64,000 nucleotides of DNA from Sceloporus undulatus. Its lineage: Eukaryota; Chordata; Lepidosauria; Squamata; Phrynosomatidae. Under the pieces are notes generated by a model. That model was not told where the DNA came from, did not search any database, and was given only the letters and a program-made list of their open reading frames with translations. The position numbers and the translations under genes were made by a program. The stretch is taken from positions 112,541,451-112,605,450 of the forward strand of contig NC_056527.1 of NCBI RefSeq assembly GCF_019175285.1, written 5' to 3'. Positions 54,701 through 64,000 of this stretch are shown here, in pieces (position 1 is the first letter of the stretch; every line of letters begins with the position of its first letter).

Positions 54701-57700
54701 TACAGCAAGCCAAGGCCCTGAACCTCCGCTGCTGATGAGGGGATATTGGGAGATGTAGTCCAAAAATGTAATCTTCCCCAACTCTCCCTTTGTAAAAAGT
54801 ATTTTAGACTTCTAGACTTCTTCATAATCCCTTCTTTTTTCCCTGCCTTGTTAGATAGTTTCATCATCTGTGGTGTAAATAACCCGACTCCTTCTCTTTC
54901 CCTGGCTGAATGACCGGTTTTTCTTTCCTGTGCTCATCTCCCTCCTTCCCTCCCTCAGCCCACACTGGACAATTTGAGAAGTTTCTGGCAGCTTCTAGAA
55001 TTTGCTGGTGACGGTTTGGGACGCTTCGGGAGACCTGAAGCCAGATTTTCCAATGTTTGCAGAGCAAAAAATAGTAGTGTGGAAATTTTAGCTCAGAGGG
55101 ATTTAGTCATGGGTTTGGGCACGGACGACACCCAAGAAGGGAATCCTTTCTCTAGAAAACTCTGCTTTGATGTGTTAGGTATTTTGTCCAGATTGGACTG
55201 CAGATGGTACAATACAATTTTCAGTTTCCAGTACAGTGATGGCATCAGTAGTTAGTTCTGAAGATGGGGATCGTCCTATATCTCTGGTCCAAAACACACC
55301 TCAGTAATAATCCAGTTTGAAATCACTTTAACTGACCTAGCTCAATGCTCATGTTCAGAGGCATATCTGCATACATATTTCTGGGCTGTTCATCAAGCCC
55401 TGTTCACCATCCAATGCTTTGTGTCCCTCACTTGAACCCAAAGTATCAGACAAAGCAAACATGACCCAGATATGACAGTAATCAAAATTTCCTTCCAGTT
55501 GGGAGACTGTAAAACATTGTGATCTGCTGGAAGAGAGAGACAGTGATCATCTGGTGTCAGGCTCAGTTGCCTATGATGCTGTCCTTCAGGTTGTAGGTCT
55601 GATCTTATAGCCCAATCCAGTTACTATCCAGTCCATTTTCCAGGGGGTGCATCCATACATTCTGTATGAATGTGACACAAAACGTTGGTTGGTTTTAATG
55701 CTTGAAAGCCAATGTCTAGTCCTGATGGCCTGAAAAAAGGAAGCAGGGAACTGCCAGCTATCTTGAATTTGAGCCTGTTTTGCTTTTATTATTATTTATT
55801 TATTTAAATAATGGCATCAATTTACAAGGCGCTTCATAGCTACTACAACCAAAAACTTTGGGTCTGTCAGAGACGTACGATCCAAAGTTTCTGCATACAT
55901 GAACACACAGAGGGAAGGAATTAATAGTAAAATAAAACTATACAATACAGTGATAAAACAAATTATCAAGGTAGAATACAAAAAATACAGTATAATATAA
56001 AACAAACTAGCCAATATGTGTAATCAAATGTACAGGATTATAAAACAATATTAAACTGAAGCCCCAGATGCTTTAGAAACCAAGCAAGTTTTAAATTCAG
56101 ATTTAGGAATAGCAAGGGAAAGAAGTAGTGACTACTTTTGTGGAAGTAGTCGTGCTGATACATTATTTACTGGACTGTTGCAATATGGGAAAGAGCCTCA
56201 AAGTCAATCTCTTCTTCCAGAGCTCTCTATCTGGATGTCCAAAATCACTCTCTGCACTCCTTGCAGCACCAGCCTGCCTGCCTTTACCATAAACCAAGAG
56301 GAGCTTTCTAGTGCCAGAGCAGAAGCCTTGGCAATCCCCCAAGACTACATTCCTGATCTGTTGAAAGGTTCTTTGAGGAGCCAGAGGCTTGGCCACCACT
56401 TGGCGGCTGTCTGAGCCCATCAGAGCCAAAAGAGGATGGATGAAACTTGAAGAAGGAAGGGGGAACCTCGCAGCCCACAATGTATTTCCCATTTCTGCTG
56501 AGAGATTTCTTTTCCCTTGACACACGCACCTAAGGTCCTTTGTTGTATGAGGTCTAGGAATAGTGGCATCACTAGGGTTGGTGGCACCCCAGTGCAGTAA
56601 CTCATGCTATCACTCCCAAGTTTGGATGTGCCAGGCCAGTAGTCCCTCAGGATTAGATTGGGCTGCTATGGAAGAGAAAGGCTTCGGTCTACTTTCCGCC
56701 AGTATGCATCAGGGCACCAGAAGAGACTGCCTGTGTGCTGGTTGTTCCAGTCTACCTGCCTTGTTTTTAAGTCCTGAAGGAATCCAGGAACCATTTGGCG
56801 ATGGGAGAGGCCTCTAGGAGTTTGCCATGGTTTACTGACAGCATCCTGTCTGACTTCCTTGTCACCTCTGAGCAGATGGACTGGGTTCTTCTCAGGACTT
56901 TCAGTCTGCAGGAGTCCTGGTCTACCTACTGAGAGGCATGGTGATACATTCCACACTGGAAGGCAGGTAGCCCCCTCTGAGGTGTCATCCATGTGGTCTG
57001 CACTCCTCTAGGAATAGGTATAATTGAGGCGTTCCCATCACAACTTGTAAAACTTGCCCACACTCATCTGATGTTGTTCATTTCAATGCCATTTCCCATA
57101 CATCTAGATGTGTAGACCTCTTTTGTAGACTTCTGTAGACTTCAGGATTTCTAGAATCTGTTGGATTTTCACACACTGGTCCCATAGACATCCATGATGC
57201 ACCTTTCAAACTGTGTATGTACTTGGAGGCCTATAGTACTAGCATGTTGTGGCAATGCCATAGATAGATGCATGTCAGCACATAAAGTTCTTGTATGAGT
57301 TCAAGGAAGCATTTGGATCCCACCCTTCCTGGACTTTAATAGACTCTGCTAGAACTTGGGCAATTGGAAAGAAATGTTGGTTCTGGGATAGTAGGCAGAC
57401 ACTCTCCAAAAAGTCAGTGCCAATATTCTGCTCTCTGGGCCACAGAGACTGGGGTGGAGGAAGCCAAAAAATGAAAACTGACAGTAAACTGAAAATGGCC
57501 GAAAGTTCACTTCTAGGTTTGAAAAATCATTTTGCTTTATCTAAAAGGTGGTTTTAGTGAGCTAGCAATCTATCTAAAAGGTGCATAATTGTTCCTGGAG
57601 ACTTCTAGGAGTGGTTGTTTATTATAGAGTCCACCAAAAAGCACTTTGGGTCAGATGCAACACTTCACGTGTCCCTGTCATAGCAGAACATGATAGATCT

Positions 57701-59615
57701 GTTCCCACACAAGTATATGTACCACTGCTTGCTTTAACTGTGTTGTTTTAGGCTCAGTTAAGATGCTAAAAGTGGGGATCTCCCCTGTTTCTTGCCACCG
57801 TGGTTTCAATCTGTAGGAGCAAACTGTGAAAGTCAGTCCCTATAAACATACAGTACAAACTGAGAACAATGTGTTTACTACTTTGCACCAACAAACTAAG
57901 AGCAAAATGGAATGAGCTAAAGACGTGGGGTGACTCATTTCTGGCCCCACATCCCTGAAACCTGGTGATCGGGTTGTAGGTCATGGCTTCCTTGCATCCA
58001 GTTTCATCCGAAAAATGCCATGGGAACAAGGAAGAATCTGTGGTTCTAGTAAGATTGCTAGTGTTCCAGCCAACACTGCAGCTGCATGGATTCCCTCCAT
58101 AAAAACTGCAGGATTCTTCCTTTCTGTCCCTCCCTCCCTCAATCTCATTCTATGTGAAAGTATGAGTGTTCATGGATGGATATCATATGTAAAGAAAAGC
58201 CCCCTCATCTCCAGAAATCTTACATCTGCTTGTCGAGAAATGGAAAGTCAGAAGTGGAAGTGAGTTGGCACACCAGCTGGTTACCCAGACAAATACTATT
58301 ATTTTGTCTGTGGTCAAATATTGTCAAATATTCCATGAATGTAAGAAAGCCACTGCTTTCTTATTTTGGAAAAGTAATAATTTATGCAGTCATGCTTGCT
58401 GGCAAGAGCAGGAGTAAAGGTTGCTTTGCTGGCTAGCCAGTTATTAGTGAGAGACAAAGCAAAGTCTGTCCTATAACTCACTTGCCAAAGAGTAGGCTCC
58501 ATTGAGCTCGACGTGGCTTGCTTCTGAGCAGACATTTCTAGAATCCCACTGCTTCAACCAGAGATGGGAATCATGGCCCTCCAGATTGTTGAACTATAAA
58601 CTCCAGCAGCCCCAGCCAGTATCTCCGGTGCTACTGGATGCTGGGTGTTGCAATCTAGCAAATATCTGAAAGGATGCATGGTTCCCACCTCTGGATTAGA
58701 CAAAAGGGTTTTTTTTTGGGGGGGGGGAATCCAAGCACATAAGCCTTGAATTTTGTGTTTAAAAATTCACATTCTACCCTATATTTTGAGAACCAGCATA
58801 GCATAGTGGTTTGAGTGTTGAACTGTGACTATGGAGACCAGGGTTCGATTCCCAGCTTGGCTGTGAAACCCACTGGTAGACCTTGGGCAAGTCACACTCT
58901 CTCAGCCTCAGTGGAAGGGAATGGCAAACCTCCTCTGAACTAATCTTGCCAAGAAAACTCCATGATAAGATCGCCATGTCAGAAATGACTTGAAGGCGCA
59001 CAACCACAACAACACTATGTTTTATCCACTCAGTAGGTAGCCTAAATAACTCTTTTCTTTGATTTATCCTCAGAACAACCACCCTGTGAGGTAGGTCAGT
59101 TTATGAGTGGTTGTGATTAAAGGCCACCCAGTGAAGTTTCATAACTTCTTGGTGCTAGAACTTGGACCTATACATTCCAGTCAGATTTGTTTTTACTGCT
59201 ACAACACACTGTCTCTTTTAGATTTTTAAATCGTTGTTATGGCTTCCCTCCCCTGACTACGCAGATTTTTTAAAAACTGGAAATGTGATATTCCAGATGA
59301 AATACCAAAAAAACCACCCCACGCCTCAGTGGATCATTCATGATTTAAAGAAACTGCCGATTAGTTATTACTACAATGTCCCATTGCTACAATGTGTTAA
59401 CCTTATTTGCAATTAGTATCAAACTAATTTATTATCCCCCCCCCCCTTTTCCTCGTGGATAATAATCACAAAATAAAACTGGTGTGCCTTCAAATCGTTT
59501 TGCAGTTGCTCTTCCCATAAAGATGATGCTTTGCAAAAGTTTGAGGATATATTTCTTTTCTTTTGCGGGGCTGAGGAGAACAAATCGAACACTCAGCTGT
59601 AAACTGAATGTTGGA

Positions 59616-59649
<34 letters not shown>

Positions 59650-60589
59650 AGAGAAAGAAAGAACATCACGCCCAACTTCTACTCCTCTTGATGTGGGTAG
59701 TGTTGTTTTTGGACCTATTTGTGCCAATCTACATGCGATGGGTGCCTCCGGTACGTGCGGTTTGTGCCTCCGGTACCAACTGAACATTCCTGCCTGAGTG
59801 TGCAAAAGGTTCACACATCTTAACAAGGCTCTGGCAGGTTTATCTTCCTCCATCTGCCCCCTGCTCTCCTGTGCTGTTGACTTACCCCTTTGCTGTTCCC
59901 CATCCCACACATTCTAGGATACATGCCTCTCCTTTTCGGTTCGTAACACCTGGATGCCCTGAGGAGGAAGGTGCATCTGTCAGGCCTTTTAAGCTGTAGG
60001 AATGTGATATCTTGGAGGATGGGGATTTGACAAGATTGGGATAAAGCTCTCAGTTACAGAGAAAGATGCTTCTCTGTGTGATCATTGTTAGCATCACCCC
60101 CAAAAGGCAGTTAGAGCAAAATGCAGACCTGGATCTGGAAGGATGGAAGGGAATCAGTTAGAGGCAAAACCGTTTGCATAAGGGTAGGAGGAGACTCTAA
60201 AGTTTATATGTGTGTTTATGTGTATACACACGTCCCTCCACATTTGCTGAGGTTAGGGGCACAGGACCCCCATGAATGTAGAAAATCTGCAAGTAACAAA
60301 AACACTATGTTTTTATTGGAGAGAACACCTCTGTAAGAATCCCTAGGTCTCCTCTGCAACTCTGTGCTCAACATCCGCCAGGCATTGATCATAGAATTGC
60401 ACTGGAGGAGCTGCAAATGCCTCGTGGGCTGTTCACTCTAGGACTCTCTAGGCCCTTCAGTGTGACTTTTGGTTAAAGTTGACTGTAGAATTGCGCTGGA
60501 GGACCCTAGATATTCCTAGATATAACATATTAATAAAATCTGTCAATAACCAAAGCTGCAATAGTCAAAACTGCAAATGTGGAGGGACA

Positions 60590-60624
<35 letters not shown>

Positions 60625-63600
60625 TTTTATTAACATTAATAAAAAATAGACACTTAATATTTTATACATTAAGAACAAGAAAACAGTAATCATATAACAT
60701 AGACACCAACAAGGAGACAAACTAATAGTTAAAAACAAATTAAAATGTGCTTTCTTTTCTGTGTTAGTGCTTGTTTTGTGTTTTGCCTGCTATCTTATCT
60801 TTCAGAATCAAAATGAATGCATTCCTTTACCTCTTAAAGCTTTTTAAAGAGGGAATAGGGGTGGACTGGGTGACCTTGGGCAAGTCACGCTCTCTCAGCC
60901 TCGAAGGATGACAGTGGCAACCCCCTCTGAAGTAACTTGCTAAGAAAACCCTGATAGGTTTGCCTTAGAGTCCACATAAGTAAAAAAAATGACTTGGAAG
61001 CACACCACAACAACAATAAGAACAACAAAGGGATGCATCTACACTGTAGAAATAATGCAGTTTGACACCACTTTAAGTGCTGTAGCTCCATCCTATGAAA
61101 TCCTAGGATTTTTATTTTACAAGGTCTTTCGCCATCTCTGTCAAAGAGTACTGGTGCCTCACAATACTACAAATCCCATGATTCTGTAGGATGGAGTCAT
61201 GGAAGTTAAAGTGGTGCTGAACTGCATTATTTCTGCAATGTAGATGCACCCTATAATTCCCCAAAGTACCTCTGTTAGCATGGGCACTGACCATACTGAC
61301 TGAAGGTTTCTGGGAGTTTTTGTTGTCCAAGCTTCCTAAGGGATTCTGGGAGTTTTAAAATTCTATGCTGCCTTTGGGATTCTGGGAGTTTTCATCCCCC
61401 ATGATGTCTAAAGGATTCTGGGACTTTTTATCTGCTATGTCACCTGAAGGATTTTGGGACTTTTTGTCCATCATACTGTTTGAGGAATAAAGCTGTTCTC
61501 CAAAAATCTCAGAGAGAAACATAGAGGAAAGAGGCTTGCTGAGGAAGCTATCCAACTATCGTGATGGGAGTCCTGGAAATGCAGAATTTGATTGAAATCA
61601 ATAACAATATTTTTTTAAAGAAAAAGAAAATCAGAATTTGTGGGCTCCTCCATAATAGCTGGCCAGCAACTTAATATGATTTCACAAAAGTTAGCCTTCA
61701 CATTTCAGTCCAAAGAAATAAACTATCCCAAACTCTGGTGTGTCTGTACGTTTTTTAAAAAACAATGCTAAAACTGCATAATACTTTTGAAGAAACAAGG
61801 TCCTGATCCAAAATATGCTCCTACTCTGGTTCAGGATCCCAATTTTCTATCATAGATCCCTCTTCTTCCTCTGCTCATGCCACTTCCCAACTGACTTGGG
61901 GCATCTTGTACATCCTCATGACCATTGCTTTTTCTTTTCTTCAGAATGAAAATGATGAGTTTAAACATACTTTTTTTCCCTTCAAGGTGTTTTTTTTTCA
62001 TAACATAGTTTTGACTCTTGGACCAAAAATCACAGATCAAAATCAAGGATGGGAATTGTGCAGCCCTTCAGATGTTGTTGGGCTGCAACTTCCAGCATTC
62101 CTCACCATGGACTGTGATGTCAAAAGCCGCTAGGACCTGCAATCTAACAATATCTGGAGGGCTGGAGGATACATAATTGTCAACCTACAGATTGTTCCTA
62201 TGGGTTTGGAGGGATGCCCATGCAGTACAGCAGCTAGCCCAGCCTTCCCTGAACCTAGAGCCCTACAATTCCCATCATCCCCATTCTGAGAGTGCTGGGA
62301 GTTGCAGTCCAACAGATAGTGAAGGTGCTAGGTAGGAATCATTAGAGCACTGGGTGAAGACTGTTGGTGCATACTGACCATAGATCAGCCACCAGTTTGC
62401 AGCCTGGCTTTCTGAAAATTTGTAAATTCTAAATATTTTTGGACTTCAGCTCCTAGCTGATGGGAGCTGCAATCCAAACATCTGCCAAGCACCAGGTTGA
62501 GATTTTACCAACCTACCTCACAAGGTTGGCATGAGGAGGATCAAAGCGGAGAGTAGAGTCCTGAGCTTGTTGTGTGAGAGAAAGATGGGATAAATTAGAT
62601 ATAATAATTTCCAGCTCTGTATATTTACCTCTCTGTGAAAGAATTCCTGCTAGTTGTCTGTGTCTAGACTTGTGGAAGCTGAACTGAATGTGTCACTCTT
62701 CCTGCATCTGTCCTCTCAAAATCTTTAAATCCTTAAATCTCTTCTAGGGCTGGAGGGGGGAAAAACCTGGAATGAATTGGCGCCACGTTCTGCTTTCTAG
62801 GCACCAGTTTCCTACATCTGGAAAGGGGAAAGTCCCTGCTTTAAATTCCTAAGCGGCAGCCAAAATACTTTAGGAACCTGGATGTCCAGGTTCCTGCTGC
62901 TGTTTTGCTCTTAATAGCAGGCAGAGAAATGCAGGCCTGTTCTTTCTATAAAATAGTCATTTCCACATTTAACTTTCTCTTTTTTTGCCCATATATGTCT
63001 TCATATCTGCAGGCAAACTCCTGGTATTGACGGCTGCCACTGAGGAGACAGAGGGCTACCAGCGCTTCCTGCGGACTGCCAAATATTTCAACTACACTGT
63101 CAAGGTAGCTGCCAACCTGCCCTCCCAACATTTCCCCAAGGAACCCACGAAAATGAGAAATACCTGTAATGTTCTTTCTGAAAATAAGATCATTTAACAG
63201 CCTAGGAGCAGCCACCAAGAAGGCGCTCTCAGGTGCCTTCACTCAATGGAGAACAGGAGGTTTGGAGGAACTGAGGAACCCGAAAACCTCAAGGGCGTTG
63301 CATGCAGCCCAGAGCCACATTTTGTGAATGCTTTGTTCTTTATGTGTGGGGCAAGGAGATGCCAGGAAAGGATCAATGTGACTTGAAAGACAGTTGCATG
63401 ATCACTTGTTTCCAGCTTGGAAGTAGCTGAGATTGAGTTTGCAAGATCCTGCTTGTTTTGCTTCTGTTTTATCTATTACACTTGTTTATCCTCTTCCCCA
63501 GACTCTTGGCCTAGGTGAAGACTGGAAAGGAGGGGATGTAGCCCGGACAGTTGGTGGAGGACAGAAGGTCCGTTGGTTGAAGGCTGAAATGAAAAAATAT

Positions 63601-63638
63601 GCCAATGAGGAGGACCTGATCGTCATGTTTGTGGACAG
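50375..63638 (+). CDS. PLOD3: PLOD3, multifunctional procollagen lysine hydroxylase/glycosyltransferase, first three exons
   Basis: Exons 50375-50477, 63013-63104 and 63502-63638 join in frame; the rest is off the right edge. The start codon has context ACCATCATGG. Residues 1 to about 25 form a signal peptide (MDRRR, then a hydrophobic core, ending DAVAA). The mature N-terminus begins the glycosyltransferase domain: [20 protein letters not shown], then [40 protein letters not shown] and LIVMFVD, which in human leads into the SYDV metal-binding region. PLOD3 (LH3) hydroxylates collagen lysines and adds galactose and glucose to hydroxylysine in the ER lumen. PLOD1 and PLOD2 are alternatives, but the head-to-head ZNHIT1 neighbour and the [24 protein letters not shown] block point to PLOD3. 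Intron 1 (12.5 kb) is longer than I would expect for this gene and is filled with repeats. Confidence 0.94.
50680..51062. repeat. AT-only satellite-like stretch
   Basis: Nearly 400 bases of irregular TATATTATA units with few G or C, ending in a CACACA run. Lies in PLOD3 intron 1. Confidence 0.9.
51066..51296 (-). mobile_element. Sauria-type SINE
   Basis: TTGTTGTGTGCCTTCACGTT to the head ACACTGGTTCTCTCT. Confidence 0.84.
51361..51667. mobile_element. Family B MITE plus an adjoining half copy
   Basis: A full palindromic copy (GGGTGTATCCACACAGTAGA to ACAGTGTAGATTCACCC, 51361-51545) is followed at once by a right half (to ATAGTATGGATGCATTC). Confidence 0.7.
51737..51797. repeat. (TTA)n microsatellite ending in an assembly gap
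   Basis: At least sixteen TTA units, then Ns at 51788-51797. The true length is unknown. Confidence 0.97.
52083..52572 (-). mobile_element. Sauria-type SINE with an inserted CR1 3' end
   Basis: The SINE (TTG tail, GTGCCTTCAAATCGTTTCTG, up to GGTTTTGCC at 52192) is interrupted by a reverse CR1 tail (AGAGTTGGAAGAGACCCCAA to CTTCTCTTCTCCAAG, about 52193-52541) and resumes at GAGAGGCTGAGAAAGTGTGA. Confidence 0.8.
52585..52715. mobile_element. Family B MITE, partial
   Basis: CACCAAACTACAATTTCCCA to CTGCAGTGCAGATGCAGCC; the left arm is cut short. Confidence 0.6.
53340..53490. mobile_element. Family B2 MITE, half copy
   Basis: CCCGTTCACACTAGACAATT and CATCCTTTGAAATCCTGAGA. Confidence 0.5.
53680..53812. 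mobile_element. Family C MITE
   Basis: GAAGGCTTTCATGGCCGGTA, AAGATGCCAGCCACAGATGT and CATGGCCACATAGTCTGAAA: reverse of 8287-8490. Confidence 0.7.
54086..54318. mobile_element. Family A mariner-type MITE
   Basis: CAGCGGGCCCTTGGTATCCG to GGATATGATGGGCTGGTTGTA. It is followed by half of a B2 element whose other part precedes it. Confidence 0.8.
54335..54480. mobile_element. Family B2 MITE, right part
   Basis: GAACTACAGCACTAGAACTC, then ATAGGATGGAGCCACGACAT and GCTACAATTGTGTAGTGTGG. The left part (GAATTCACATTGCACAATTA, 53950-54085) lies on the far side of the family A copy, so A probably inserted into B2. Confidence 0.6.
54490..58555. other. PLOD3 intron 1, largely unique part
   Basis: About 4 kb with no coding match and no repeat recognised except a possible reverse L2-like tail at 55785-55840. 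Frames of 80-120 codons around 56.2-57.0 kb have no recognisable domain. Confidence 0.4.
58560..58695. mobile_element. Palindromic hAT-like MITE
   Basis: CAGAGATGGGAATCATGGCC and CATGGTTCCCACCTCTG are inverted ends; TCCAGATTGTTGAACTATAA inside. Confidence 0.65.
58792..59012 (+). mobile_element. Sauria-type SINE, well preserved head
   Basis: GAACCAGCATAGCATAGTGG, then GGGTTCGATTCCCAG, an intact tRNA B box; tail CACAACCACAACAAC. Confidence 0.88.
59617..59647. repeat. (GT)n microsatellite
   Basis: Fifteen GT units. Confidence 0.93.
60228..60592. mobile_element. Family D mariner-type MITE, full length
   Basis: ACGTCCCTCCACATTTGC and GCAAATGTGGAGGGACAAGCGT are inverted ends. Two internal hairpin arms (CTAGGTCTCCTCTGCAAC, TTGCGCTGGAGGACCCTAG). 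A (GT)n abuts the right end (60593-60622). Confidence 0.78.
60865..61018 (+). mobile_element. Sauria-type SINE, 5'-truncated
   Basis: GGGTGACCTTGGGCAAGTCA to CACACCACAACAACAATAAG. Confidence 0.82.
61027..61256. mobile_element. Family B MITE, full length
   Basis: GGATGCATCTACACTGTAGA and CTGCAATGTAGATGCACCC at the ends. The two arms are almost complete reverse complements. Confidence 0.8.
61300..61490. repeat. 36-bp tandem minisatellite, five copies
   Basis: TGGGAGTTTT or TGGGACTTTT starts at 61311, 61347, 61383, 61419 and 61455, exactly 36 bases apart, each preceded by GGATTC-like sequence. On the minus strand the unit reads as a 12-residue repeat with core DKKSQNP. Confidence 0.92.
62040..62170. 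mobile_element. hAT-like MITE, palindromic, degraded
   Basis: GGATGGGAATTGTGCAGCCC, TTGTTGGGCTGCAACTTCCA and CTGCAATCTAACAATATCTG. Similar design to 58560-58695. Confidence 0.5.
62350..63012. other. PLOD3 intron 1, 3' end
   Basis: Another hAT-like scrap (TTTTTGGACTTCAGCTCCTA, 62440-62460), otherwise nothing named. A polypyrimidine run (TTTCTCTTTTTTTGCCC) precedes the exon 2 acceptor. Confidence 0.4.
63013..63104 (+). CDS. PLOD3: PLOD3 exon 2
   Basis: 92 bases after TCTTCATATCTGCAG, encoding [15 protein letters not shown] to FNYTVK, ending AAG|GTAGCT. Confidence 0.96.
63502..63638 (+). CDS. PLOD3: PLOD3 exon 3
   Basis: 137 bases after CTCTTCCCCAG, encoding [11 protein letters not shown] to LIVMFVD, ending GACAG|GTGAGC in phase 2. 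Confidence 0.97.
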
Positions 63639-64000
63639 GTGAGCTTGCAAAGGATGGCCTGGGTTTTGTTGTTGTGATATCTTATTTGACAGGCTATTCT
63701 GAGCTTGCATGTATGGCTGGGTACCACCATGGAGGGTTCTCAAAACATCATTATTAGTCTCCCTTTGGGTGATAGTGATATGTTTGACCCGTCTGTGCTG
63801 GGTTCCCAGCCAGAACTGGGTAGAAGCCCAGAACACAGAGAACCCAAACCGTCTGATCTGCTTTCCTTCAGCCAATCTCTAAGTGGGTTCGCTGCAGGTT
63901 ATATCTGATGGAAATCTACCTCACAGAGCTGTAGTGATCATTTAGATTTACATGATTTATTTTTCCTGCCTGACCCCCAAAATTCAGGCTCTGAATCTGT
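63639..64000. other. PLOD3 intron 3, start
   Basis: No coding match or repeat recognised up to the window edge. Confidence 0.5.

Noticed and set aside
56163-56992. Possible exons in PLOD3 intron 1
   Set aside because: Frames of 70-120 codons on both strands, no recognisable domain or consistent splice sites.
58792-58870. tRNA gene
   Set aside because: The A/B-box region is the head of a Sauria-type SINE; no tRNA fold.
1-64000. LTR retrovirus-like or other virus-derived elements, CRISPR arrays, operons
   Set aside because: No paired LTRs or recognisable gag, pol or env blocks were noticed; the only RT sequences are CR1, L1 and BovB LINEs. Prokaryotic features do not apply.

Overview
The window is nuclear DNA from a squamate reptile, probably an iguanian-type lizard. 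The evidence is spliced vertebrate genes set among typical squamate repeats: many tRNA-derived SINEs of the Sauria/Squam1 type, a 5S rRNA-derived SINE, a BovB/RTE LINE whose 3' tail resembles the tails of those SINEs, CR1, L1 and L2-like LINE fragments, and many hAT, Tc1/mariner and Harbinger MITEs. A run of Ns at 51788-51797 inside a TTA microsatellite marks an assembly gap.

Five host genes can be reconstructed by splicing. (1) A type II C-type lectin-like receptor on the minus strand, five exons from 8727 down to 140, continuing off the left edge. (2) A complete alpha-2,8-sialyltransferase (ST8Sia family) on the plus strand, six exons from 15016 to 20872, 338 aa. (3) A second complete ST8Sia-family gene on the minus strand, six exons from 37117 to 28560, 357 aa, tail-to-tail with the first and with the same exon phases. 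(4) ZNHIT1 on the minus strand, five exons from 49080 to 43351, 154 aa. (5) The first three exons of PLOD3 on the plus strand, from 50375, continuing off the right edge. ZNHIT1 and PLOD3 are head-to-head, as I recall them in human 7q22; this fixes the locus.

Layout: 1-8.7 kb lectin gene with repeat-filled introns; 8.7-15 kb repeats (L1 remnant split by a foldback element, 5S SINE, CR1); 15-21 kb sialyltransferase A; 21-28.5 kb intergenic (MITEs, BovB with an insertion); 28.5-37.1 kb sialyltransferase B; 37-43 kb intergenic (SINEs, MITEs, L2-like tail); 43.1-49.1 kb ZNHIT1; 49.1-50.4 kb GC-rich divergent promoter; 50.4-64 kb PLOD3, with a 12.5 kb first intron holding an AT-only satellite, SINEs, MITEs and a 36-bp minisatellite.

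The most notable content is the convergent pair of diverged ST8Sia-like genes beside ZNHIT1-PLOD3, next to a lectin-like receptor. The sialyltransferases should act in the Golgi, PLOD3 in the ER and secretory pathway on collagen lysines, and ZNHIT1 in the nucleus as part of the SRCAP remodeller. They are neighbours, not a pathway, except that a sialic-acid link between the enzymes and the lectin is conceivable (inference only). No convincing LTR or other virus-derived element was recognised.
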